Under the pieces are notes generated by a model. That model searched no databases and was not told where the DNA came from. It saw only the letters and a list, made by a program, of their open reading frames with translations. A DNA stretch of 19,831 nucleotides, taken from NCBI GenBank assembly GCA_002319875.1, contig DCFS01000036.1:1-19831 (forward strand), in the 5' to 3' direction. Below are positions 7,965 through 14,386 of this stretch, in pieces. Within the stretch, counting starts at the first letter, position 1. Each line of letters begins with the position of its first letter. The DNA comes from Treponema sp. UBA1798. Its GTDB lineage: Bacteria; Spirochaetota; Spirochaetia; Treponematales; Treponemataceae. The position numbers were made by a program, and so were the translations under genes.

Positions 7965-8537
7965 ATGGACGATTTATATCAGATATTGGGAGTAAGTAAA
8001 ACAGCCACGGCCGAAGAAATAAAAAAAGCATACAGAGATCTTGCTTTTAAATATCATCCTGACCGTAATCCCGGTGATAAAACAGCAGAAGAAAAATTCA
8101 AGGGAATAAATGCTGCCTATTCAGTCCTTGGGGATGCTGCCAAGCGTGCTCAATATGACCAGTACGGTTCCCAGCAACAATATGCCGCTTCGCAGCAGCG
8201 TAACTATGGATACGGACAGGCCGGCAACCAGCAGTATGAAGATGATCCGTTCCAGGAGTGGTTCAATAATAACCGTTCCGGCGACCAACAGTTTGGGGGG
8301 CACCGTTATACATACACATGGAACACAGAACCGCCTAAAGCTCCGTCCCGTTCTGAAGCATGGGCGATGCTGTTTCAGAAAGCTGCATTGCTTGTTGCAG
8401 GACTGTTTTTTTTCCGTTTTTCATGGTTCATTATTCCTCTTGGACCTTTTTTGTGTATTGCAGCTATAATAAACGGATTTCTCGGAATATTAAAAGCATT
8501 TCACTACATAATTTATGGTAATGAAAAAAATAAATGA
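7965..8537 (+). CDS. Membrane-anchored J-domain protein (DnaJ-like, class C)
   Basis: A 190-residue protein. The N-terminal J domain (about 2-68) has the invariant HPD at 31-33, within KYHPDRNPGDKTAEEKFK, so it should stimulate the ATPase of a DnaK-type Hsp70. A Gln/Tyr/Gly-rich linker follows (68-115) and then a strongly hydrophobic C-terminus (about 138-175) that probably forms one or two membrane segments. There is no Gly/Phe-Cys zinc region or DnaJ C-terminal substrate domain, so this is not the general DnaJ. It likely recruits Hsp70 to the inner membrane. The ATG at 7965 has AGAAGGG just upstream; an in-frame TTG at 7908 would add a Phe/Ile-rich extension and is less likely. It converges on infA. 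Confidence 0.88.
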   Translation: MDDLYQILGVSKTATAEEIKKAYRDLAFKYHPDRNPGDKTAEEKFKGINAAYSVLGDAAKRAQYDQYGSQQQYAASQQRNYGYGQAGNQQYEDDPFQEWFNNNRSGDQQFGGHRYTYTWNTEPPKAPSRSEAWAMLFQKAALLVAGLFFFRFSWFIIPLGPFLCIAAIINGFLGILKAFHYIIYGNEKNK

Positions 8538-8583
8538 AACGTGTATTCGTAAAATCTGTCTGATGTTTTAGCGCTTCAATAAT

Positions 8584-8624
8584 AAAGCCGTTTCAGGAAC
8601 CATACCGGTTCTTAAAACGGCTTT
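8584..8624. terminator. Bidirectional intrinsic terminator between the J-domain gene and infA
   Basis: Left arm 8584-8601 and right arm 8607-8624 can pair over 18 positions with one mismatch and one G-U, closed by a five-base loop. The outermost pairs are AAA/TTT, so a short U run forms in either direction. It lies between convergent genes. Confidence 0.65.
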
Positions 8625-8678
8625 ACGATATAAAAATGAAACTGTCTGAAGCTTTTTCTGAACAGATTCCCGGAATAT

Positions 8679-8707
8679 ACTGACTGAAACAGGCTATGCT
8701 AGTCAGT
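8679..8707. repeat. Short inverted repeat downstream of infA
   Basis: ACTGACT (8679-8685) and AGTCAGT (8701-8707) are perfect inverted repeats around a 15-base loop, 27 bases beyond the infA stop. It may be part of the infA 3' end. No U-tract follows on either strand, so the terminator function is doubtful. Confidence 0.35.
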
Positions 8708-8733
8708 TCTTCCCCTGGCTATTTACAGAATGT

Positions 8734-8952
8734 TTATCTCTGGCGGAAGATGATACGACCACGATTCAAGTCATACGGTGAAAGGGCAACTTTTACATTA
8801 TCGCCCGGCACAATTCTGATATAATGCTTTCTCATTTTCCCTGATAAATGTGCCATAATAATATGACCGTTCTGCAGTTCAACACGAAACATAGTATTAG
8901 GCAGGGCCTCTTTAACGATGCCTTCTACTTCTATAGCTTCTTCTTTAGCCAC
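8734..8952 (-). CDS. infA: Translation initiation factor IF-1
   Basis: A 72-residue protein, exactly the usual IF-1 length. It is a single S1/OB-fold domain with the expected order: MAKEEAIEVEGIV, LPNTMFRVELQNGH, HLSGKMRKHYIRI, GDNVKVALSPYDLNRGRI. IF-1 binds the 30S A site during initiation. The start is a GTG (952-950 within the 8900s, i.e. 8952-8950), with GGAGG four bases before it on the minus strand; no ATG is available. The gene stands alone, away from a ribosomal-protein operon, and is divergent from dksA with its own strong promoter. Confidence 0.97.
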   Translation of the reverse strand: MAKEEAIEVEGIVKEALPNTMFRVELQNGHIIMAHLSGKMRKHYIRIVPGDNVKVALSPYDLNRGRIIFRQR

Positions 8953-8970
8953 AATTCCTCCAAATTTAAG

Positions 8971-8999
8971 TTGTCTTTTTAGGCAATTATGCGTATATT
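8971..8999 (+). promoter_or_regulatory. Predicted sigma-70 promoter for dksA
   Basis: TTGTCT (8971-8976), a 17-base spacer and TATATT (8994-8999), about 44 bases before the dksA ATG. The -10 ends exactly where the -10 of the opposing infA promoter begins. Confidence 0.6.
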
Positions 9000-9028
9000 A
9001 GTATCTACAAAACTACCTATATTGTCAA
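9000..9028 (-). promoter_or_regulatory. Predicted sigma-70 promoter for infA
   Basis: On the minus strand, consensus TTGACA (9028-9023), a 17-base spacer and GATACT (9005-9000). The predicted start is near 8993, leaving a leader of about 40 bases with GGAGG before the GTG. Confidence 0.65.
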
Positions 9029-9042
9029 CATAGGAGCATGAA

Positions 9043-9399
9043 ATGGAAAAAGAATTCATTGCCGAAATGAAACAGAAATTGATTGCGCAGAGGAATCAGA
9101 TACTTGACTCCCTCGCAGCTCAAAATGATGATTTCAAAAAGCTTGTGGAAACCGTGGAGGCCGGGGACGTCGTAGATATGGCGTCTGATGTCGTAGACCG
9201 TACGATGCTGGATTCACTGGGAGCACAGGATGCCGGCCGTCTGCAGCTGATAAACAATGCGCTTGCACGTGTTGAACGCGGTACCTATGGGTTGTGCCTT
9301 AAATGTAATAAAGAAATACCACGGGCACGCCTTGAAGCCTTGCCGTATGCATTCCTGTGCATAGACTGCAAGAATCAGGAAGAGCGTAAAAACCGTTAG
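9043..9399 (+). CDS. dksA: DksA/TraR-family zinc-finger RNA polymerase regulator
   Basis: A 118-residue DksA/TraR-family protein. The N-terminal half is helical and should form the coiled coil that enters the RNA polymerase secondary channel. At its expected tip lies DVVDMA (42-47), matching the DxxDxA motif needed for DksA activity. The C-terminal zinc finger is four-cysteine: C85-x2-C88 and C106-x2-C109. AGGAG (9032-9036) sits six bases before the ATG at 9043. At 118 residues it is shorter than E. coli DksA (151) but within the family range. Together with (p)ppGpp it would tune rRNA, ribosomal and stress promoters. It is divergent from infA, which suggests a possible regulatory link between initiation-factor supply and growth-rate control (inference). 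Confidence 0.9.
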   Translation: MEKEFIAEMKQKLIAQRNQILDSLAAQNDDFKKLVETVEAGDVVDMASDVVDRTMLDSLGAQDAGRLQLINNALARVERGTYGLCLKCNKEIPRARLEALPYAFLCIDCKNQEERKNR

Positions 9400-9423
9400 T
9401 GTTTTCTAATGGAATAACAGATA

Positions 9424-9456
9424 AAGGGCCGGTTTAAAGCGGCTGGCTTTTTATCA
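9424..9456 (+). terminator. Weak intrinsic terminator after dksA
   Basis: A GCCG/CGGC core stem with G-C and AAA/TTT pairs across a small internal loop, followed on the plus strand by five T residues (within 9448-9452). It overlaps the 3' end of the convergent phosphatase gene. The stem is imperfect. Confidence 0.35.
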
Positions 9457-10279
9457 GTCCCTCATCTATATACATAACCTCCCTGTATCCTGCTTTTTTT
9501 GCAGCAAGGGATGCCCGGTCGAATGCGCAGTCTATATCATCTCCTCTATGGGCATCAGAAGAAATTGTTACCGGAATCCCGCTGTCGTGCAGCAATTCTA
9601 AAAACAATGAAGAAGGATATACGTCGTTCATGCAGCGCCGTGCGATAGCACCTGTATTGATTTCGGCAATGACACCGGCATGTTTCGCCTCTTGTGCGGT
9701 CGCAGCAAGTTCCGCCCGATACCAGTTTTCATCTTCTTTGAAAAATTGAAGTGAGCCATTCCTTTTGCGTACGACGTCGGGGTGCCCCCAGATTGCAAAG
9801 TCCCCTTTCCTGAGCATTTCCCGTTGTAATGAAAAATAGGTACAGACAGCATCCTTTGCATTGTTTCCGAAAAGATCCGCAATGCCTTTTCTGACATTAT
9901 CCGCAGTATCATCTATCCCGAAATTCCCTTTTTCCGTAACAATATAATGGACGGACCCGATAAGGTAGTCAGGTTTGAACTGACTGAAAGCATCCATACT
10001 CGGTGTACAAATTCCGGGAATATAATCGACTTCAAACCCGCATTGAATTTGCATTTTTGCCTTGTATTTTTCTTTAATGCGGTGAATTTCTTCTACGTAA
10101 GCTGTGTGTTCGCGCGGTGCTATATGCCATAGTGATGCAAACGGATACATGCTGTGACTTGAAAATCCGAGGATATCAAAACCCTTTTCATATGCTGCCT
10201 GTGCCATTACTTCTGCCGAATCCTTACCGTCACAGAAGTCCGTGTGAGTATGGTAATTAGTTTTGAGAATTCTCCCCAT
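9434..10279 (-). CDS. PHP-domain phosphatase, histidinol-phosphatase (HisJ/HisK) type
   Basis: A 281-residue PHP-superfamily phosphoesterase. Metal-binding residues of the trinuclear site are visible in order: H10 and H12 in NYHTHTDF, H42 in SSHSMYP, E83 in GFEVDYI, H111 in GSVHYI, H166 in WGHPDVV, and D242 and H244 in SSDAHRGDD. This is the pattern of HisK/HisJ histidinol-phosphate phosphatases. No other histidine-biosynthesis gene is present here, so the true substrate may be another small phosphoester. The start at 10279 overlaps the 3' end of the hybrid kinase gene by 23 bases; GGAG lies eight bases upstream on the minus strand. A longer frame reading upstream to 10543 lies wholly over the kinase Hpt region and is not credible. 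Coupling to the two-component operon is the notable context. Confidence 0.87.
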   Translation of the reverse strand: MGRILKTNYHTHTDFCDGKDSAEVMAQAAYEKGFDILGFSSHSMYPFASLWHIAPREHTAYVEEIHRIKEKYKAKMQIQCGFEVDYIPGICTPSMDAFSQFKPDYLIGSVHYIVTEKGNFGIDDTADNVRKGIADLFGNNAKDAVCTYFSLQREMLRKGDFAIWGHPDVVRKRNGSLQFFKEDENWYRAELAATAQEAKHAGVIAEINTGAIARRCMNDVYPSSLFLELLHDSGIPVTISSDAHRGDDIDCAFDRASLAAKKAGYREVMYIDEGLIKSQPL

Positions 10280-12278
10280 AGCGGTTTCTCCATTGTCCGA
10301 CCAGATATTTAAATTGAATATACTGTTTTTTAAATTCGTTATAGCAGCGTTCCGTTTCTTCCAGATTTTCATCTTTTGCAGCGGCATCCATTCTGTATGC
10401 GATTCCTGCCAGCAATTGTATGGAAATTGCTGCCGAACTGCCCTGTAGTGTATGTCCTGTCTGCCGAAGTGCCTGAAAATCACGATCCGACAGTGCTTTT
10501 TCTGCTTTTCGCAGAAGACTGTCTGCCTGTGAGACAAAATCATTCAGCAACTGGCACCCCAGTTTTATATTACCGCCTATGGTATCAGTAAAATCTTTTT
10601 CTGACCACAATCCCGTTGTCTGGTTTTCCTGATTCTGCTGCATGGAAGAGAGTCTTGCAATTTCCTGTGAGGAAGGTAATGTAAGGACGGCCCTCCATTT
10701 TTCAATCACTGCCCTGATGTTTTTACTCTTAAAAGGTTTGATCAATATATCGTTAATACCATTTTTATAATATTCTGCAAGATCGGTAACATCGTTGTTT
10801 GCTGTGCAGGCTATAATAATACCACCGTATTTGCTGCTCCGTAATTCAATCGCTGCTTCAATACCGTTTTTTACCGGCATCTGGATATCCATGAAAATGA
10901 TATCTGTATCCGGGTGTTTCCGTATGGCAAGAATGGTTTCATTGCCATCGCAGGCCTCTAGCGGATGCGTTCCAAATTTTTCAAGAAACGTTACGAGAAG
11001 TTTCCTGTTTATCGGATGGTCTTCTGCTACAAGTATATGCAGCCCTTCCGCAACATGCAGGTCCTCCGGGTTAAAATTCTTCGGTGGAACAGACAATAAA
11101 GGCGCTGCTTCTTCTTCATTATCCGCACTTTCCAATTCCATCGGTTCTGTGAAAGCGTTTAATAATATTTCTTTTAATTTCTCATGTTTAACGGGTTTAT
11201 ACAGGTAGCCATTGTACCAGTTCAGCAGTTTCATTTTTGCCTCACCGCCCATTTGGCCTTCCGGAACAACCAGGTACAGTTTTATATTATTTATCTCTGT
11301 TTTTGCATTGATATCAGCCGCGAGCCGCCATCCATCCATAACCGGCATAATCATATCGATAAACGCTTCTGTAAAAGGTTTTCCTTCTTTTTCTGCACGT
11401 TCAAGCAGGGTTAGGGCTTGTTTCCCTGTAGAGGTTGTATGTATATCTTCTATACCAAAAGCGTGCAGTTTTTTTGAAAAACTTTTAAGGGCAAGCGGAC
11501 TGTCATCGACGAGAAGAACTTTTGTTCCCTGTGGTGGAATCAGTTTTGTCTCCTGCAATAGTCTTAACTCTGTAATAGCCGGTATGAGAGGAACTGAAAA
11601 CCAGAAAACAGAACCTGTGGGACGGTTCTGTTTTATACCGATTTTGCCTTTCATGGCAGTTATCAAATTTTTACAGATACTTAAGCCTAATCCTGTCCCG
11701 CCATATTTTCTGGTTGTAGATCTGTCAGCCTGGTAGAATGTCGTAAATAATTTATTCCGGCTTTCAGGTGCAATGCCGATTCCACTGTCCGCAACCTGAA
11801 AAAGCATGGAACCATTCCTACTTGTAAGCGAGATTCTGATAAATCCCTTTTGTGTAAATTTTACTGCATTTTTAATCAGATTAAGAAGAATCTGCTGTAT
11901 ACGCGTAGGGTCTCCCATGACCAGAGACGGGATGGCAGAATCAATATCGGTAACTATTTCAAGTCCTTTATTAAAAGCCTCTATTGTAATAAGGTCGACT
12001 GTCCTTTCCGTTACAAATGTAATGTCATATGGAATATTTTCCAGCTTGAACTCTTTTGAGTGTATTTTTGAAAAGTCAAGAACTTCGTTTGCAAGTGCCA
12101 GCAGTACATCGGAACTGAACTGGATCTGCCGGACATATTCGGTCTGTTCCTTATCGAGCTGGGTATCAGACAAGAGCTCCAGTGTTCCTATAATAGTTTG
12201 TATGGGGGTCCGGATTTCATGGAGCGTATTGGCTAGAAAAGCATCTGCAGACTCAGCTGTGTCTTTAGATTTTTGCAT
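10257..12278 (-). CDS. Soluble hybrid histidine kinase: HisKA-HATPase-REC-REC-Hpt
   Basis: A 673-residue hybrid kinase with no membrane segment and no sensor domain. The phosphoacceptor H20 (NTLHEIRTP) is almost at the N-terminus. The HATPase domain follows, with N137 (LIKNAVK), the G1 motif ADSGIGIA (163-170) and G2 GTGLGLS (194-200). REC1 (about 252-375) has phosphoacceptor D308 and K361. REC2 (about 411-530) has acidic E419-D420, D464 in IFMDIQMP and K514. A C-terminal Hpt domain carries H609 (QTGHTLQGSS). The full His-Asp-His chain is therefore present for a phosphorelay. The ATG at 12278 overlaps the upstream regulator by 14 bases, with GGAAG about seven bases before it. Input must come from a partner, most simply the upstream regulator protein. 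The gene is transcribed between that regulator and the PHP phosphatase. Confidence 0.93.
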   Translation of the reverse strand: MQKSKDTAESADAFLANTLHEIRTPIQTIIGTLELLSDTQLDKEQTEYVRQIQFSSDVLLALANEVLDFSKIHSKEFKLENIPYDITFVTERTVDLITIEAFNKGLEIVTDIDSAIPSLVMGDPTRIQQILLNLIKNAVKFTQKGFIRISLTSRNGSMLFQVADSGIGIAPESRNKLFTTFYQADRSTTRKYGGTGLGLSICKNLITAMKGKIGIKQNRPTGSVFWFSVPLIPAITELRLLQETKLIPPQGTKVLLVDDSPLALKSFSKKLHAFGIEDIHTTSTGKQALTLLERAEKEGKPFTEAFIDMIMPVMDGWRLAADINAKTEINNIKLYLVVPEGQMGGEAKMKLLNWYNGYLYKPVKHEKLKEILLNAFTEPMELESADNEEEAAPLLSVPPKNFNPEDLHVAEGLHILVAEDHPINRKLLVTFLEKFGTHPLEACDGNETILAIRKHPDTDIIFMDIQMPVKNGIEAAIELRSSKYGGIIIACTANNDVTDLAEYYKNGINDILIKPFKSKNIRAVIEKWRAVLTLPSSQEIARLSSMQQNQENQTTGLWSEKDFTDTIGGNIKLGCQLLNDFVSQADSLLRKAEKALSDRDFQALRQTGHTLQGSSAAISIQLLAGIAYRMDAAAKDENLEETERCYNEFKKQYIQFKYLVGQWRNRYGENSQN

Positions 12279-13512
12279 TCAGAACTTCCAGAGCTTTTTT
12301 TATGATAGCGGCAGGTTTCTGTGGTTTTACCATATATGTCTTTGCACCAAGCGACAGCGCCTGTATTACGATCTGCCGCTGCGTTGACTGCGAATAGACA
12401 ATGACCGGTGGAGATTTGGGATTATGCTGCATTCGTTTTAGAATTTCAAAACCTGAAATCCCGGACATAAAGATATCCAATATTACAAGATTATACTTAA
12501 ATTTGCCGAGACTATTCAAGAACTCTGTTCCGGAATCGTACAAATCACAGGAAGCTCCTATCGATGCAAATGCATTTTCAAGAAGTTTTCGTATAACGGC
12601 ATCGTCGTCAACTATCGCGATTCTGATTACCGTACCATGTACAGATTCTTCATTGTTTATGGAAGTACTGTCTGAATAAAATCGCATTTCTACGGAGCCT
12701 TTATCGGTATCGCTGTCCGCTGTAAGAATCTTGTCTGAAATGAGATCCGGAACATTTGAAATGACGGAATTTTCTATGAGGGAATTCAAAACTTTTGGCA
12801 GACCGCTTGCTACCTCTATACCGCTGTATGCAGGATGTCCATCGATTAATTCAGTAACGAAACTGTCAAGGGAAAGAATTTTTATATTTTTCTTCAGAAT
12901 ACGCCGGTCAGAAACAATATTGTCAAACAGTAATTCAAGATTTGCGCCATCAACAAAACTCAGTGAAAGATTTGTGAGCATAAGGATGATTTTCGGATTT
13001 TCAAGATGATTTGCATCTATCATTTCTGTAAGTTTATATTTTAAGAGAGACAGTTTTTCGCGGTTCAGCCCCTCCGCTATTTCGATGAAGATTATGTTGC
13101 TGTTGAGATGCAGCTCGAGCACGCATGGTGTAATATCAATAGAAAATTGGGCTTTCAGAACCTGTCCGATGGATTCGAAGAAAATATCAAATTTTATTGG
13201 CTTTGTAAAATACTTGATGACATTGAACTGGACGAGTACGGAAATTTTATCGTGTTCTATTACAGGTCCTGAAATAATAATAGGGATGGATTTTGCATTC
13301 GGGTCATTCTGCTTTTTTTCAAGAAATTCCATGAGGTCAGTAAACGAATTTGAAACGTCAAGTATGACAAGATCCGGGAGTGTGGAAATAAGTTTTATAA
13401 AAGCATCTCTGCGCCCCTGTGCGACTTCAACATTGACTTTTTCAGCTATCAGTTTTTCCTTAAGAAATTCTCTGAATAGCGGGGATGCATCTATAATCAA
13501 AACTTGTTTCAT
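12265..13512 (-). CDS. Response regulator with REC - STAS-like - REC layout
   Basis: A 415-residue protein with two receiver domains. REC1 (1-120) has D8, phosphoacceptor D52 (VILDVSNS) and K104 (YFTKPIK). REC2 (about 296-415) has VDDD at 301-304, phosphoacceptor D346 (VILDIFMSG) and K396 (YMVKPQKP). The middle (about 128-245) alternates strands and helices, with IILMLTNLSLSFVDGANLELLF (first part at 175-188) resembling a STAS-type anti-sigma-antagonist fold. That assignment is inference from pattern only. No DNA-binding, GGDEF or methyltransferase output is present. It is the first gene of the operon and overlaps the hybrid kinase. The ATG at 13512 has no Shine-Dalgarno sequence, and a predicted promoter would start transcription at or next to the ATG, suggesting a leaderless message. 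Confidence 0.85.
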   Translation of the reverse strand: MKQVLIIDASPLFREFLKEKLIAEKVNVEVAQGRRDAFIKLISTLPDLVILDVSNSFTDLMEFLEKKQNDPNAKSIPIIISGPVIEHDKISVLVQFNVIKYFTKPIKFDIFFESIGQVLKAQFSIDITPCVLELHLNSNIIFIEIAEGLNREKLSLLKYKLTEMIDANHLENPKIILMLTNLSLSFVDGANLELLFDNIVSDRRILKKNIKILSLDSFVTELIDGHPAYSGIEVASGLPKVLNSLIENSVISNVPDLISDKILTADSDTDKGSVEMRFYSDSTSINNEESVHGTVIRIAIVDDDAVIRKLLENAFASIGASCDLYDSGTEFLNSLGKFKYNLVILDIFMSGISGFEILKRMQHNPKSPPVIVYSQSTQRQIVIQALSLGAKTYMVKPQKPAAIIKKALEVLNAKI

Positions 13513-13518
13513 AGTAGT

Positions 13519-13547
13519 ATTTTATACGTAAAATCTGTTATTTACAA
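13519..13547 (-). promoter_or_regulatory. Predicted sigma-70 promoter for the response-regulator operon
   Basis: On the minus strand, TTGTAA (13547-13542), a 17-base spacer and TAAAAT (13524-13519). Only six bases separate the -10 from the ATG at 13512, so the expected start coincides with the start codon. Confidence 0.5.
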
Positions 13548-13581
13548 TATCGAAAAAATATGATACTGCAGGAGGTATAAA

Positions 13582-14196
13582 ATGAAAACTGTTGTCGTTT
13601 TTCTTGCTGAGGGGTTTGAAGAGATAGAGGCGCTGACTCCTGTCGATTATCTTCGCAGAGCCGGTGTGAATGTATTGATGCTGGCTGTTCCTGCGGCTGG
13701 CCATACCGATCTGGATGTGTGCGGAGCGCATCATATAACAGTTAAAGCTGATGTGACGCTGGACGGATATATCAGGGAAACGGGGGACCGTTTTCCTGAT
13801 GCAGTTGTGATACCTGGTGGAATGCCGGGAGCTGCAAATATCGGGAATTGTTCCCGGGCTCTTGAGTTCATAAAAAAAGCATTTGAACGAAATTGTTTGA
13901 TTGCTGCTATCTGTGCGGCTCCTGCCGTTGTTCTTGCAAAAACAGGTATTCTTGCAGGGAAGCATTATACCTGTTACCCGGATATGGAAAAGCAGATAGC
14001 AAAATACTGCAGGGAATCACCGGAGTTTCTGATGGAAGGTAGTGTTCATATGGCCGGTATTCCTTTTATTACCGATGGCAATCTTATAACAGGCCGCGGC
14101 CCGGGAACAGCAGAACAGTTTACCATGGAAGTTGTCCGTCTGTTGTGTGGCGATTCAGTTGTACAGAAAATACGTGAAGCCAGCCTGTTGCGGTAA
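13582..14196 (+). CDS. DJ-1/PfpI-family protein
   Basis: A 204-residue DJ-1/PfpI protein with the ThiJ-type glutamine-amidotransferase-like fold. Visible are the conserved acidic E16 in EGFEEIEALTPVDYLRRAG, the PGGMPG turn (78-83), and the nucleophile-elbow cysteine C111 in AAICAAPAV. A late GRGPGTA segment is typical of the DJ-1 subgroup and not of peptidase PfpI. Members act as protein or glyoxal deglycases, glyoxalase III or redox-stress proteins; which one cannot be told from sequence. GGAGG (13571-13575) lies six bases before the ATG at 13582. It is divergent from the response-regulator operon and convergent with ackA. No clear -35/-10 pair is seen upstream on this strand. Confidence 0.92.
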   Translation: MKTVVVFLAEGFEEIEALTPVDYLRRAGVNVLMLAVPAAGHTDLDVCGAHHITVKADVTLDGYIRETGDRFPDAVVIPGGMPGAANIGNCSRALEFIKKAFERNCLIAAICAAPAVVLAKTGILAGKHYTCYPDMEKQIAKYCRESPEFLMEGSVHMAGIPFITDGNLITGRGPGTAEQFTMEVVRLLCGDSVVQKIREASLLR

Positions 14197-14210
14197 AAAT
14201 AAAATAGAAT

Positions 14211-14240
14211 CGGAAAACTATCTGCCGGATTTCCGTGTTT
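14211..14240 (+). terminator. Possible weak terminator after the DJ-1 gene
   Basis: CGGAAA (14211-14216) can pair with TTTCCG (14230-14235), followed by a T-rich run (TGTTTTGT). The stem is only six base pairs. Confidence 0.3.
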
Positions 14241-14273
14241 TGTCTGGTTTACGGCGATACAACTCTAAAATAC

Positions 14274-14304
14274 CAGGGAAACGGCATGTAATACAGTTTC
14301 CCTG
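14274..14304. terminator. Perfect 9-bp inverted repeat between the DJ-1 gene and ackA
   Basis: CAGGGAAAC (14274-14282) and GTTTCCCTG (14296-14304) pair perfectly around a 13-base loop. On the plus strand CTTTAT follows; on the minus strand GTATTTTA follows. A factor-independent terminator usable from either side is likely, though the U-tracts are short. Confidence 0.5.
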
Positions 14305-14310
14305 CTTTAT

Positions 14311-14378
14311 AAAAACCTGACATGGAACTGCAAAAGGAACTCTTGCAAGTCCCATGCCGACAAATATTACCATGTCAG
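14311..14378 (-). terminator. ackA 3' terminator with two competing stems
   Basis: On the minus strand, eight bases past the ackA stop, CTGACATGG (14378-14370) pairs perfectly with CCATGTCAG (14325-14317). GTTTTT follows (14316-14311). An inner stem between 14356-14343 and 14333-14321 (one G-U, one bulge, nine-base loop) would use the same CCATG bases, so only one of the two can be complete at a time. Confidence 0.55.
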
Positions 14379-14386
14379 AAAACTTT

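Noticed and set aside
10280..10543. N-terminal extension of the PHP phosphatase
   Set aside because: The 88 extra residues are the kinase Hpt region read in another frame; PHP similarity begins exactly at the ATG at 10279.
11212..11736. 174-codon plus-strand open frame over the hybrid kinase
   Set aside because: Antisense to REC1 of a well-supported gene, with low-complexity Ser/Phe composition and no start signal.
12260..12285. Programmed frameshift joining the response regulator and hybrid kinase
   Set aside because: The overlap contains an A5 run, but the shift needed is +1, no stimulatory structure is evident, and the kinase has its own ATG with an upstream GGAAG.
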